DNA from: Panorpa germanica
Taxonomy: Eukaryota > Arthropoda > Insecta > Mecoptera > Panorpidae
Direction: 5' to 3'
Assembly: GCA_963678705.1 (NCBI GenBank)
Contig: OY783209.1
Span: 62,001 to 126,000 of the forward strand
Length of the DNA: 64,000 nucleotides
Below, piece by piece: positions 9,617 through 22,918 of the stretch; the stretch's first letter is position 1; every line of letters starts with the position of its first letter. Both the position numbers and the translations under genes were made by a program. The notes under the pieces were generated by a model, which saw only the letters and a program-made list of their open reading frames with translations, made no database searches and had not been told where the DNA came from.

Positions 9617-11534
9617 GAATGTAAAATTTATGACCTATATTAACGTAACTTTTTACGCTGATTTCAAATATGTAATTTATTTTTTGGTAGGCCTCCCGGT
9701 TTTCGAGATATCGGCGTGTCAAGGGTTAAATAATGGAAAGATTTCAAAATGGTTTCCATATTTGAAATCAGCGGGAAATTCTACGTTTAAAAACGTTGTT
9801 AAATATCGAAAAAAAAACATTTGCTTTTTTGTTAAAATTTTAAAGGTTATACTCTTGTTAATTTTACAAAAAGTTGATGGTCTCTGAATGTAAAATTTAT
9901 GACCTATATTAACGTAACTTTTTACGCTGATTTCAAATATGTAATTTATTTTTTGGTAGGCCTCCCGGTTTTCGAGATATCGGCGTGTCAAGGGTTAAAT
10001 AATGGAAAGATTTCAAAATGGTTTCCATATTTGAAATCAGCGAGAAATTCTACGTTTAAAAACGTTGTTAAATATCGAAAAAAAAACATTTGCTTTTTTG
10101 TTAAAATTTTAAAGGTTATACTCTTGTTAATTTTACAAAAAGTTGATGGTCTCTGAATGTAAAATTTATGACCTATATTAACGTAACTTTTTACGCTGAT
10201 TTCAAATATGTAATTTATTTTTTTGTAGGCCTCCCGGTTTTCGAGATAACGGCGTTTCAAGAGTTAAATAATGGAGATATTTCAAAATGGTTTTCAGATA
10301 TGAAATCAGCGGGAAATTCTACGTTCAAAAACATTGTTAAATTTCGAAAAAAAATATTTGCTTTTTCGTTAAATTTTTAAAGGTTATACTCTTGTTAATT
10401 TTACAAAAAGTTGATGGTCTCTGAATGTAAAATTTATGACCTATATTAACGTAACTTTTTACGCTGATTTCAAATATGTAATTTATTTTTTTGTAGGCCT
10501 CCCGGTTTTCGAGATAACGGCGTTTCAAGAGTTAAATAATGGAGATATTTCAAAATGGTTTTCAGATATGAAATCAGCGGGAAATTCTACGTTCAAAAAC
10601 GTTGTTAAATTTCGAAAAAAAAAAATTTGCTTTTTTGTTAAAATTTTAAAGGTTATACTCTTGTTAATTTCACAAAAAGTCGATGGTCTCCAAATGTAAA
10701 ATTTATAACGTATTGTGACGTAACTTTTTACGCTGATTTCAAATGTGCAATTTATTTTTTGGTAGGCCTCCCGGTTTTCGAGATATCGGCGTGTCAAGGG
10801 GTAAATAATGGACATTTGCTTTTATCGTTACGACATTTGTTTTTATCATTACGACATTTGTTTTTATCATTACGACATTTGTTTTTATCATTACGACATT
10901 TGTTTTTATCATTACGACATTTGTTTTTATCGTTACGACATTTGCTTTTATCGTTACGGCCGTTTATATTTAAAATTATAATAATGTGCCCCCTAATAGA
11001 AACTTTATATAAAATTTATAAAGGAGTATCTAGACTATCTCATATTAAAATTTGAGCATCCTAGGTCTTTATTGTAGCTTGTAATTAACGTTGCAAGCAT
11101 GCTATGTCAATAAATGTAACGCTTGTGCAAACCATAGAATGCATGGCTCTAGTGTGGCCCCCTTATAGCTCCTAATAGAAACATTATATAAAATTTATAA
11201 AGTAGTGTCTAGACTATCTCATATTAAAATTTGAGCATCCTAGGTCTTTATTGTAGTTTGTAATTAACGTTGCAAGCATGCTATGTCAATAAATGTAACG
11301 CTTGTGCAAACCATAGAATGCATGGCTCTAGTGTGGCCCCCTTAAGGCTCCTAATAGAAACATTATATAAATTTTATAAAGGAGAGTCTAGACTACCTCA
11401 TATAAAAATTTCAGACTTCTATCTCTTATGGTTCATGAGATAATAACACTTGAAGCTTGATAGAACATTTTAGAACATTTGGTAGTCGAAAAATTATTCG
11501 AAAAAAATGATATTTTAACAAGGTATATTACCGT
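9617..11534. repeat. Type II HOR, 1918 bp
   Basis: B 9617-9885, B 9886-10154 (R, no ATT), FF 10155-10422, FF 10423-10691, Bt 10692-10810, C 10811-10957, L 10958-10988, A0 10989-11167, A 11168-11346, A3' 11347-11534. Compared with the left-edge copy it has one A fewer, a 179-bp difference. Confidence 0.95.
10811..10957. repeat. C minisatellite, 7 x 21 bp
   Basis: First and last copies read GCTTTTATCG, copies 2-5 GTTTTTATCA and copy 6 GTTTTTATCG. Compared with the six-copy arrays it has one extra interior copy and an edge-type copy at its right end. Confidence 0.96.
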
Positions 11535-12945
11535 GAATGTAAAATTTATGACCTATATTAACGTAACTTTTTACGCTGATTTCAAATATGTAATTTATTT
11601 TTTGGTAGGCCTCCCGGTTTTCGAGATATCGGCGTGTCAAGGGTTAAATAATGGAAAGATTTCAAAATGGTTTCCATATTTGAAATCAGCGGGAAATTCT
11701 ACGTTTAAAAACGTTGTTAAATATCGAAAAAAAAACATTTGCTTTTTTGTTAAAATTTTAAAGGTTATACTCTTGTTAATTTTACAAAAAGTTGATGGTC
11801 TCTGAATGTAAAATTTATGACCTATATTAACGTAACTTTTTACGCTGATTTCAAATATGTAATTTATTTTTTGGTAGGCCTCCCGGTTTTCGAGATATCG
11901 GCGTGTCAAGGGTTAAATAATGGAAAGATTTCAAAATGGTTTCCATATTTGAAATCAGCGAGAAATTCTACGTTTAAAAACGTTGTTAAATATCGAAAAA
12001 AAAACATTTGCTTTTTTGTTAAAATTTTAAAGGTTATTATACTCTTGTTAATTTTACAAAAAGTTGATGGTCTCTGAATGTAAAATTTATGACCTATATT
12101 AACGTAACTTTTTACGCTGATTTCAAATATGTAATTTATTTTTTGGTAGGCCTCCCGGTTTTCGAGATATCGGCGTGTCAAGGGTTAATTAATGGAAATT
12201 TTGTCGGCCATTTTGAAAAATTTCTTTTTGCTGTAGCGCCTAAATGGCTGAACCAATTTGAAAATTGTCTATGGCGAAAAGATGCGCAGGAAATTCTATA
12301 TAAAATTACATTTTCCAAATTTTTCCAAGACCCATAGTGCACCTGTAATAACGCTTGTGCAAACCATAGAATGAATGGCTCTAGTGTGGCCCCCTTATAG
12401 CTCCTAATAGAAACATTATATAAATTTTATAAAGGAGTATCTAGACTATCTTATATTAAAATTTGAGCATCCTAAGTGTTTATTGTACCTTGTAATTAAC
12501 GTTGCAAGCATGCTATGTCAATAAATGTAACGCTTGTGCAAACCATAGAATGCATGGCTCTAGTGTGGCCCCCTTAAGGCTCCTAATAGAAACATTATAT
12601 AAAATTTATAAAGTAGTGTCTAGACTATCTCATATTAAAATTTGAGCATCCTAGGTCTTTATTGTAGCTTGTAATTAACGTTGCAAGCATGCTATGTCAA
12701 TAAATGTAACGCTTGTGCAAACCATAGAATGCATGGCTCTAGTGTGGCCCCCTTAAGGCTCCTAATAGAAACATTATATAAATTTTATAAAGGAGAGTCT
12801 AGACTACCTCATATAAAAATTTCAGACTTCTATCTCTTATGGTTCATGAGATAATAACACTTGAAGCTTGATAGAACATTTTAGAACATTTGGTAGTCGA
12901 AAAATTATTCGAAAAAAATGATATTTCAACAAGGTATATTACCGT
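11535..12945. repeat. Type I HOR, 1411 bp (copy of 757-2167)
   Basis: B 11535-11803, B 11804-12075, D 12076-12399, A 12400-12578, A 12579-12757, A3' 12758-12945. It shares the one-G deletion in D and the ATTTCAACAAGG variant in A3' with the unit 10,778 bp upstream. Confidence 0.95.
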
Positions 12946-15015
12946 GAATGTAAAATTTATGACCTATATTAACGTAACTTTTTACGCTGATTTCAAATAT
13001 GTAATTTATTTTTTGGTAGGCCTCCCGGTTTTCGAGATATCGGCGTGTCAAGGGTTAAATAATGGAAAGATTTCAAAATGGTTTCCATATTTGAAATCAG
13101 CGGGAAATTCTACGTTTAAAAACGTTGTTAAATATCGAAAAAAAAACATTTGCTTTTTTGTTAAAATTTTAAAGGTTATACTCTTGTTAATTTTACAAAA
13201 AGTTGATGGTCTCTGAATGTAAAATTTATGACCTATATTAACGTAACTTTTTACGCTGATTTCAAATATGTAATTTATTTTTTGGTAGGCCTCCCGGTTT
13301 TCGAGATATCGGCGTGTCAAGGGTTAAATAATGGAAAGATTTCAAAATGGTTTCCATATTTGAAATCAGCGAGAAATTCTACGTTTAAAAACGTTGTTAA
13401 ATATCGAAAAAAAAACATTTGCTTTTTTGTTAAAATTTTAAAGGTTATACTCTTGTTAATTTTACAAAAAGTTGATGGTCTCTGAATGTAAAATTTATGA
13501 CCTATATTAACGTAACTTTTTACGCTGATTTCAAATATGTAATTTATTTTTTTGTAGGCCTCCCGGTTTTCGAGATAACGGCGTTTCAAGAGTTAAATAA
13601 TGGAGATATTTCAAAATGGTTTTCAGATATGAAATCAGCGGGAAATTCTACGTTCAAAAACATTGTTAAATTTCGAAAAAAAATATTTGCTTTTTCGTTA
13701 AATTTTTAAAGGTTATACTCTTGTTAATTTTACAAAAAGTTGATGGTCTCTGAATGTAAAATTTATGACCTATATTAACGTAACTTTTTACGCTGATTTC
13801 AAATATGTAATTTATTTTTTTGTAGGCCTCCCGGTTTTCGAGATAACGGCGTTTCAAGAGTTAAATAATGGAGATATTTCAAAATGGTTTTCAGATATGA
13901 AATCAGCGGGAAATTCTACGTTCAAAAACGTTGTTAAATTTCGAAAAAAAAAAATTTGCTTTTTTGTTAAAATTTTAAAGGTTATACTCTTGTTAATTTC
14001 ACAAAAAGTCGATGGTCTCCAAATGTAAAATTTATAACGTATTGTGACGTAACTTTTTACGCTGATTTCAAATGTGCAATTTATTTTTTGGTAGGCCTCC
14101 CGGTTTTCGAGATATCGGCGTGTCAAGGGGTAAATAATGGACATTTGCTTTTATCGTTACGACATTTGTTTTTATCATTACGACATTTGTTTTTATCATT
14201 ACGACATTTGTTTTTATCATTACGACATTTGTTTTTATCGTTACGACATTTGTTTTTATCGTTACGGCCGTTTATATTTAAAATTATAATAATGTGCCCC
14301 CTAATAGAAACTTTATATAAAATTTATAAAGGAGTATCTAGACTATCTCATATTTGAGCATCCTAGGTCTTTATTGTAGCTTGTAATTAACGTTGCAAGC
14401 ATGCTATGTCAATAAATGTAACGCTTGTGCAAACCATAGAATGCATGGCTCTAGTGTGGCCCCCTTATAGCTCCTAATAGAAACATTATATAAAATTTAT
14501 AAAGTAGTGTCTAGACTATCTCATATTAAAATTTGAGCATCCTAGGTCTTTATTGTAGCTTGTAATTAACGTTGCAAGCATGCTATGTCAATAAATGTAA
14601 CGCTTGTGCAAACCATAGAATGCATGGCTCTAGTGTGGCCCCCTTATAGCTCCTAATAGAAACATTATATCAAATTTATAAAGTAGTGTCTAGACTATCT
14701 CATATTAAAATTTGAGCATCCTAGGTCTTTATTGTAGCTTGTAATTAACGTTGCAAGCATGCTATGTCAATAAATGTAACGCTTTTGCAAACCATAGAAT
14801 GCATGGCTCTAGTGTGGCCCCCTTAAGGCTCCTAATAGAAACATTATATAAATTTTATAAAGGAGAGTCTAGACTACCTCATATAAAAATTTCAGACTTC
14901 TATCTCTTATGGTTCATGAGATAATAACACTTGAAGCTTGATAGAACATTTTAGAACATTTGGTAGTCAAAAAATTATTCGAAAAAAATGATATTTTAAC
15001 AAGGTATATTACCGT
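12946..15015. repeat. Type II HOR, 2070 bp (copy of 2168-4237)
   Basis: B 12946-13214, B 13215-13483, FF 13484-13751, FF 13752-14020, Bt 14021-14139, C 14140-14265, L 14266-14296, A0 14297-14469, A 14470-14648, A 14649-14827, A3' 14828-15015. The 6-bp deletion in A0 is retained. Confidence 0.95.
14140..14265. repeat. C minisatellite, 6 x 21 bp
   Basis: Same copy number and same order of copy variants as 3362-3487, as expected if both descend from one array by the 10.8-kb duplication. Confidence 0.96.
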
Positions 15016-16427
15016 GAATGTAAAATTTATGACCTATATTAACGTAACTTTTTACGCTGATTTCAAATATGTAATTTATTTTTTGGTAGGCCTCCCGGTT
15101 TTCGAGATATCGGCGTGTCAAGGGTTAAATAATGGAAAGATTTCAAAATGGTTTCCATATTTGAAATCAGCGGGAAATTCTACGTTTAAAAACGTTGTTA
15201 AATATCGAAAAAAAAACATTTGCTTTTTTGTTAAAATTTTAAAGGTTATACTCTTGTTAATTTTACAAAAAGTTGATGGTCTCTGAATGTAAAATTTATG
15301 ACCTATATTAACGTAACTTTTTACGCTGATTTCAAATATGTAATTTATTTTTTGGTAGGCCTCCCGGTTTTCGAGATATCGGCGTGTCAAGGGTTAAATA
15401 ATGGAAAGATTTCAAAATGGTTTCCATATTTGAAATCAGCGAGAAATTCTACGTTTAAAAACGTTGTTAAATATCGAAAAAAAAACATTTGCTTTTTTGT
15501 TAAAATTTTAAAGGTTATTATACTCTTGTTAATTTTACAAAAAGTTGATGGTCTCTGAATGTAAAATTTATGACCTATATTAACGTAACTTTTTACGCTG
15601 ATTTCAAATATGTAATTTATTTTTTGGTAGGCCTCCCGGTTTTCGAGATATCGGCGTGTCAAGGGTTAATTAATGGAAATTTTGTCGGCCATTTTGAAAA
15701 ACTTCTTTTTGCTGTAGCGCCTAAATGGCTGAACCAATTTGAAAATTGTCTATGGCGAAAAGATGCGCAGGGAAATTCTATATAAAATTACATTTTCCAA
15801 ATTTTTCCAAGACCCATAGTGCACCTGTAATAACGCTTGTGCAAACCATAGAATGAATGGCTCTAGTGTGGCCCCCTTATAGCTCCTAATAGAAACATTA
15901 TATAAATTTTATAAAGGAGTATCTAGACTATCTCATATTAAAATTTGAGCATCCTAAGTGTTTATTGTACCTTGTAATTAACGTTGCAAGCATGCTATGT
16001 CAATAAATGTAACGCTTGTGCAAACCATAGAATGCATGGCTCTAGTGTGGCCCCCTTATAGCTCCTAATAGAAACATTATATCAAATTTATAAAGTAGTG
16101 TCTAGACTATCTCATATTAAAATTTGAGCATCCTAGGTCTTTATTGTAGCTTGTAATTAACGTTGCAAGCATGCTATGTCAATAAATGTAACGCTTTTGC
16201 AAACCATAGAATGCATGGCTCTAGTGTGGCCCCCTTAAGGCTCCTAATAGAAACATTATATAAATTTTATAAAGGAGAGTCTAGACTACCTCATATAAAA
16301 ATTTCAGACTTCTATCTCTTATGGTTCATGAGATAATAACACTTGAAGCTTGATAGAACATTTTAGAACATTTGGTAGTCGAAAAATTATTCGAAAAAAA
16401 TGATATTTTAACAAGGTATATTACCGT
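15016..16427. repeat. Type I HOR, 1412 bp (copy of 4238-5649)
   Basis: B 15016-15284, B 15285-15556, D 15557-15881, A 15882-16060, A 16061-16239, A3' 16240-16427. It carries the same ATATCAAATTT and CGCTTTTGC marks as its partner. Confidence 0.95.
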
Positions 16428-17839
16428 GAATGTAAAATTTATGACCTATATTAACGTAACTTTTTACGCTGATTTCAAATATGTAATTTATTTTTTGGTA
16501 GGCCTCCCGGTTTTCGAGATATCGGCGTGTCAAGGGTTAAATAATGGAAAGATTTCAAAATGGTTTCCATATTTGAAATCAGCGGGAAATTCTACGTTTA
16601 AAAACGTTGTTAAATATCGAAAAAAAAACATTTGCTTTTTTGTTAAAATTTTAAAGGTTATACTCTTGTTAATTTTACAAAAAGTTGATGGTCTCTGAAT
16701 GTAAAATTTATGACCTATATTAACGTAACTTTTTACGCTGATTTCAAATATGTAATTTATTTTTTGGTAGGCCTCCCGGTTTTCGAGATATCGGCGTGTC
16801 AAGGGTTAAATAATGGAAAGATTTCAAAATGGTTTCCATATTTGAAATCAGCGAGAAATTCTACGTTTAAAAACGTTGTTAAATATCGAAAAAAAAACAT
16901 TTGCTTTTTTGTTAAAATTTTAAAGGTTATTATACTCTTGTTAATTTTACAAAAAGTTGATGGTCTCTGAATGTAAAATTTATGACCTATATTAACGTAA
17001 CTTTTTACGCTGATTTCAAATATGTAATTTATTTTTTGGTAGGCCTCCCGGTTTTCGAGATATCGGCGTGTCAAGGGTTAATTAATGGAAATTTTGTCGG
17101 CCATTTTGAAAAACTTCTTTTTGCTGTAGCGCCTAAATGGCTGAACCAATTTGAAAATTGTCTATGGCGAAAAGATGCGCAGGGAAATTCTATATAAAAT
17201 TACATTTTCCAAATTTTTCCAAGACCCATAGTGCACCTGTAATAACGCTTGTGCAAACCATAGAATGAATGGCTCTAGTGTGGCCCCCTTATAGCTCCTA
17301 ATAGAAACATTATATAAATTTTATAAAGGAGTATCTAGACTATCTCATATTAAAATTTGAGCATCCTAAGTGTTTATTGTACCTTGTAATTAACGTTGCA
17401 AGCATGCTATGTCAATAAATGTAACGCTTGTGCAAACCATAGAATGCATGGCTCTAGTGTGGCCCCCTTAAGGCTCCTAATAGAAACATTATATAAAATT
17501 TATAAAGTAGTGTCTAGACTATTTCATATTAAAATTTGAGAATCCTAGGTCTTTATTGTAGCTTGTAATTAACGTTGCAAGCATGCTATGTCAATAAATG
17601 TAACGCTTGTGCAAACCATAGAATGCATGGCTCTAGTGTGGCCCCCTTAAGGCTCCTAATAGAAACATTATATAAATTTTATAAAGGAGCGTCTAGACTA
17701 CCTCATATAAAAATTTCAGACTTCTATCTCTTATGGTTCATGAGATAATAACACTTGAAGCTTGATAGAACATTTTAGAACATTTGGTAGTCGAAAAATT
17801 ATTCGAAAAAAATGATATTTTAACAAGGTATATTACCGT
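16428..17839. repeat. Type I HOR, 1412 bp (copy of 5650-7061)
   Basis: B 16428-16696, B 16697-16968, D 16969-17293, A 17294-17472, A 17473-17651, A3' 17652-17839. It keeps GAGAATCC and GGAGCGTCTAGAC. Confidence 0.95.
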
Positions 17840-18982
17840 GAATGTAAAATTTATGACCTATATTAACGTAACATTTTACGCTGATTTCAAATATGTAATT
17901 TATTTTTTGGTAGGCCTCCCGGTTTTCGAGATATCGGCGTGTCAAGGGTTAAATAATGGAAAGATTTCAAAATGGTTTCCATATTTGAAATCAGCGAGAA
18001 ATTCTACGTTTAAAAACGTTGTTAAATATCGAAAAAAAAACATTTGCTTTTTTGTTAAAATTTTAAAGGTTATTATACTCTTGTTAATTTTACAAAAAGT
18101 TGATGGTCTCTGAATGTAAAATTTATGACCTATATTAACGTAACTTTTTACGCTGATTTCAAATATGTAATTTATTTTTTGGTAGGCCTCCCGGTTTTCG
18201 AGATATCGGCGTGTCAAGGGTTAATTAATGGAAATTTTGTCGGCCATTTTGAAAAACTTCTTTTTGCTGTAGCGCCTAAATGGCTGAACCAATTTGAAAA
18301 TTGTCTATGGCGAAAAGATGCGCAGGGAAATTCTATATAAAATTACATTTTCCAAATTTTTCCAAGACCCATAGTGCACCTGTAATAACGCTTGTGCAAA
18401 CCATAGAATGAATGGCTCTAGTGTGGCCCCCTTATAGCTCCTAATAGAAACATTATATAAATTTTATAAAGGAGTATCTAGACTATCTCATATTAAAATT
18501 TGAGCATCCTAAGTGTTTATTGTACCTTGTAATTAACGTTGCAAGCATGCTATGTCAATAAATGTAACGCTTGTGCAAACCATAGAATGCATGGCTCTAG
18601 TGTGGCCCCCTTAAGGCTCCTAATAGAAACATTATATAAAATTTATAAAGTAGTGTCTAGACTATTTCATATTAAAATTTGAGCATCCTAGGTCTTTATT
18701 GTAGCTTGTAATTAACGTTGCAAGCATGCTATGTCAATAAATGTAACGCTTGTGCAAACCATAGAATGCATGGCTCTAGTGTGGCCCCCTTAAGGCTCCT
18801 AATAGAAACATTATATAAATTTTATAAAGGAGAGTCTAGACTACCCCATATAAAAATTTCAGACTTCTATCTCTTATGGTTCATGAGATAATAACACTTG
18901 AAGCTTGATAGAACATTTTAGAACATTTGGTAGTCGAAAAATTATTCGAAAAAAATGATATTTTAACAAGGTATATTACCGT
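17840..18982. repeat. Type I HOR, short form 1143 bp (copy of 7062-8204)
   Basis: B 17840-18111 (R+ATT), D 18112-18436, A 18437-18615, A 18616-18794, A3' 18795-18982. At 18846 it has C (CTACCCCATA) where 8068 has T; this is the one substitution I noticed between the two long copies. Confidence 0.95.
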
Positions 18983-20394
18983 GAATGTAAAATTTATGAC
19001 CTATATTAACGTAACTTTTTACGCTGATTTCAAATATGTAATTTATTTTTTGGTAGGCCTCCCGGTTTTCGAGATATCGGCGTGTCAAGGGTTAAATAAT
19101 GGAAAGATTTCAAAATGGTTTCCATATTTGAAATCAGCGGGAAATTCTACGTTTAAAAACGTTGTTAAATATCGAAAAAAAAACATTTGCTTTTTTGTTA
19201 AAATTTTAAAGGTTATACTCTTGTTAATTTTACAAAAAGTTGATGGTCTCTGAATGTAAAATTTATGACCTATATTAACGTAACTTTTTACGCTGATTTC
19301 AAATATGTAATTTATTTTTTGGTAGGCCTCCCGGTTTTCGAGATATCGGCGTGTCAAGGGTTAAATAATGGAAAGATTTCAAAATGGTTTCCATATTTGA
19401 AATCAGCGAGAAATTCTACGTTTAAAAACGTTGTTAAATATCGAAAAAAAAACATTTGCTTTTTTGTTAAAATTTTAAAGGTTATTATACTCTTGTTAAT
19501 TTTACAAAAAGTTGATGGTCTCTGAATGTAAAATTTATGACCTATATTAACGTAACTTTTTACGCTGATTTCAAATATGTAATTTATTTTTTGGTAGGCC
19601 TCCCGGTTTTCGAGATATCGGCGTGTCAAGGGTTAATTAATGGAAATTTTGTCGGCCATTTTGAAAAACTTCTTTTTGCTGTAGCGCCTAAATGGCTGAA
19701 CCAATTTGAAAATTGTCTATGGCGAAAAGATGCGCAGGGAAATTCTATATAAAATTACATTTTCCAAATTTTTCCAAGACCCATAGTGCACCTGTAATAA
19801 CGCTTGTGCAAACCATAGAATGAATGGCTCTAGTGTGGCCCCCTTATAGCTCCTAATAGAAACATTATATAAATTTTATAAAGGAGTATCTAGACTATCT
19901 TATATTAAAATTTGAGCATCCTAAGTGTTTATTGTACCTTGTAATTAACGTTGCAAGCATGCTATGTCAATAAATGTAACGCTTGTGCAAACCATAGAAT
20001 GCATGGCTCTAGTGTGGCCCCCTTAAGGCTCCTAATAGAAACATTATATAAAATTTATAAAGTAGTGTCTAGACTATCTCATATTAAAATTTGAGCATCC
20101 TAGGTCTTTATTGTAGCTTGTAATTAACGTTGCAAGCATGCTATGTCAATAAATGTAACGCTTGTGCAAACCATAGAATGCATGGCTCTAGTGTGGCCCC
20201 CTTAAGGCTCCTAATAGAAACATTATATAAATTTTATAAAGGAGAGTCTAGACTACCTCATATAAAAATTTCAGACTTCTATCTCTTATGGTTCATGAGA
20301 TAATAACACTTGAAGCTTGATAGAACATTTTAGAACATTTGGTAGTCGAAAAATTATTCGAAAAAAATGATATTTTAACAAGGTATATTACCGT
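18983..20394. repeat. Type I HOR, 1412 bp (copy of 8205-9616)
   Basis: B 18983-19251, B 19252-19523, D 19524-19848, A 19849-20027, A 20028-20206, A3' 20207-20394. Confidence 0.95.
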
Positions 20395-21506
20395 GAATGT
20401 AAAATTTATGACCTATATTAACGTAACTTTTTACGCTGATTTCAAATATGTAATTTATTTTTTTGTAGGCCTCCCGGTTTTCGAGATAACGGCGTTTCAA
20501 GAGTTAAATAATGGAGATATTTCAAAATGGTTTTCAGATATGAAATCAGCGGGAAATTCTACGTTCAAAAACGTTGTTAAATTTCGAAAAAAAAAAATTT
20601 GCTTTTTTGTTAAAATTTTAAAGGTTATACTCTTGTTAATTTCACAAAAAGTCGATGGTCTCCAAATGTAAAATTTATAACGTATTGTGACGTAACTTTT
20701 TACGCTGATTTCAAATGTGCAATTTATTTTTTGGTAGGCCTCCCGGTTTTCGAGATATCGGCGTGTCAAGGGGTAAATAATGGACATTTGCTTTTATCGT
20801 TACGACATTTGTTTTTATCATTACGACATTTGTTTTTATCATTACGACATTTGTTTTTATCATTACGACATTTGTTTTTATCATTACGACATTTGTTTTT
20901 ATCGTTACGACATTTGCTTTTATCGTTACGGCCGTTTATATTTAAAATTATAATAATGTGCCCCCTAATAGAAACTTTATATAAAATTTATAAAGGAGTA
21001 TCTAGACTATCTCATATTAAAATTTGAGCATCCTAGGTCTTTATTGTAGCTTGTAATTAACGTTGCAAGCATGCTATGTCAATAAATGTAACGCTTGTGC
21101 AAACCATAGAATGCATGGCTCTAGTGTGGCCCCCTTATAGCTCCTAATAGAAACATTATATAAAATTTATAAAGTAGTGTCTAGACTATCTCATATTAAA
21201 ATTTGAGCATCCTAGGTCTTTATTGTAGCTTGTAATTAACGTTGCAAGCATGCTATGTCAATAAATGTAACGCTTTTGCAAACCATAGAATGCATGGCTC
21301 TAGTGTGGCCCCCTTAAGGCTCCTAATAGAAACATTATATAAATTTTATAAAGGAGAGTCTAGACTACCTCATATAAAAATTTCAGACTTCTATCTCTTA
21401 TGGTTCATGAGATAATATCACTTGAAGCTTGATAGAACATTTTAGAACATTTGGTAGTCGAAAAATTATTCGAAAAAAATGATATTTTAACAAGGTATAT
21501 TACCGT
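20395..21506. repeat. Type II HOR, 1112 bp, internally deleted
   Basis: FF 20395-20663, Bt 20664-20782, C 20783-20929, L 20930-20960, A0 20961-21139, A 21140-21318, A3' 21319-21506. Its partner at 9617 has B-B-FF-FF here. Exactly 806 bp (269+269+268) are absent, so three monomers were lost in register. The surviving monomer is FF type throughout its diagnostic sites. Confidence 0.95.
20783..20929. repeat. C minisatellite, 7 x 21 bp
   Basis: Copy number and variant order match 10811-10957, including the edge-type GCTTTTATCG copy at the right end. Confidence 0.96.
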
Positions 21507-22918
21507 GAATGTAAAATTTATGACCTATATTAACGTAACTTTTTACGCTGATTTCAAATATGTAATTTATTTTTTGGTAGGCCTCCCGGTTTTCGAGATA
21601 TCGGCGTGTCAAGGGTTAAATAATGGAAAGATTTCAAAATGGTTTCCATATTTGAAATCAGCGGGAAATTCTACGTTTAAAAACGTTGTTAAATATCGAA
21701 AAAAAAACATTTGCTTTTTTGTTAAAATTTTAAAGGTTATACTCTTGTTAATTTTACAAAAAGTTGATGGTCTCTGAATGTAAAATTTATGACCTATATT
21801 AACGTAACTTTTTACGCTGATTTCAAATATGTAATTTATTTTTTGGTAGGCCTCCCGGTTTTCGAGATATCGGCGTGTCAAGGGTTAAATAATGGAAAGA
21901 TTTCAAAATGGTTTCCATATTTGAAATCAGCGAGAAATTCTACGTTTAAAAACGTTGTTAAATATCGAAAAAAAAACATTTGCTTTTTTGTTAAAATTTT
22001 AAAGGTTATTATACTCTTGTTAATTTTACAAAAAGTTGATGGTCTCTGAATGTAAAATTTATGACCTATATTAACGTAACTTTTTACGCTGATTTCAAAT
22101 ATGTAATTTATTTTTTGGTAGGCCTCCCGGTTTTCGAGATATCGGCGTGTCAAGGGTTAATTAATGGAAATTTTGTCGGCCATTTTGAAAAACTTCTTTT
22201 TGCTGTAGCGCCTAAATGGCTGAACCAATTTGAAAATTGTCTATGGCGAAAAGATGCGCAGGGAAATTCTATATAAAATTACATTTTCCAAATTTTTCCA
22301 AGACCCATAGTGCACCTGTAATAACGCTTGTGCAAACCATAGAATGAATGGCTCTAGTGTGGCCCCCTTATAGCTCCTAATAGAAACATTATATAAATTT
22401 TAAAAAGGAGTATCTAGACTATCTCATATTAAAATTTGAGCATCCTAAGTGTTTATTGTACCTTGTAATTAACGTTGCAAGCATGCTATGTCAATAAATG
22501 TAACGCTTGTGCAAACCATAGAATGCATGGCTCTAGTGTGGCCCCCTTAAGGCTCCTAATAGAAACATTATATAAAATTTATAAAGTAGTGTCTAGACTA
22601 TTTCATATTAAAATTTGAGCATCCTAGGTCTTTATTGTAGCTTGTAATTAACGTTGCAAGCATGCTATGTCAATAAATGTAACGCTTGTGCAAACCATAG
22701 AATGCATGGCTCTAGTGTGGCCCCCTTAAGGCTCCTAATAGAAACATTATATAAATTTTATAAAGGAGAGTCTAGACTACCTCATATAAAAATTTCAGAC
22801 TTCTATCTCTTATGGTTCATGAGATAATAACACTTGAAGCTTGATAGAACATTTTAGAACATTTGGTAGTCGAAAAATTATTCGAAAAAAATGATATTTT
22901 AACAAGGTATATTACCGT
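21507..22918. repeat. Type I HOR, 1412 bp
   Basis: B 21507-21775, B 21776-22047, D 22048-22372, A 22373-22551, A 22552-22730, A3' 22731-22918. The A after D has TTTTAAAAAGGAG where other copies have TTTTATAAAGGAG. D has the full GCGCAGGGAAATTC, so this unit is not a third copy of the 757/11535 unit. Confidence 0.94.

Larger units (their letters stand above)
390..11167. repeat. Super-HOR copy 1 (10,778 bp, seven HOR units)
   Basis: Unit order is I(1411), II(2070), I, I, I(1143), I, II(1918). Every unit start from 757 to 9617 has a partner exactly 10,778 bp downstream, and the private marks listed under those units recur at the same offset. Confidence 0.93.
11168..21139. repeat. Super-HOR copy 2 (9972 bp)
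   Basis: Tandem copy of the preceding block, colinear up to about 20394 and then short by 806 bp because three B monomers are missing from the last type II unit. The third would-be copy, starting at 21507, does not carry the same marks. Confidence 0.93.
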
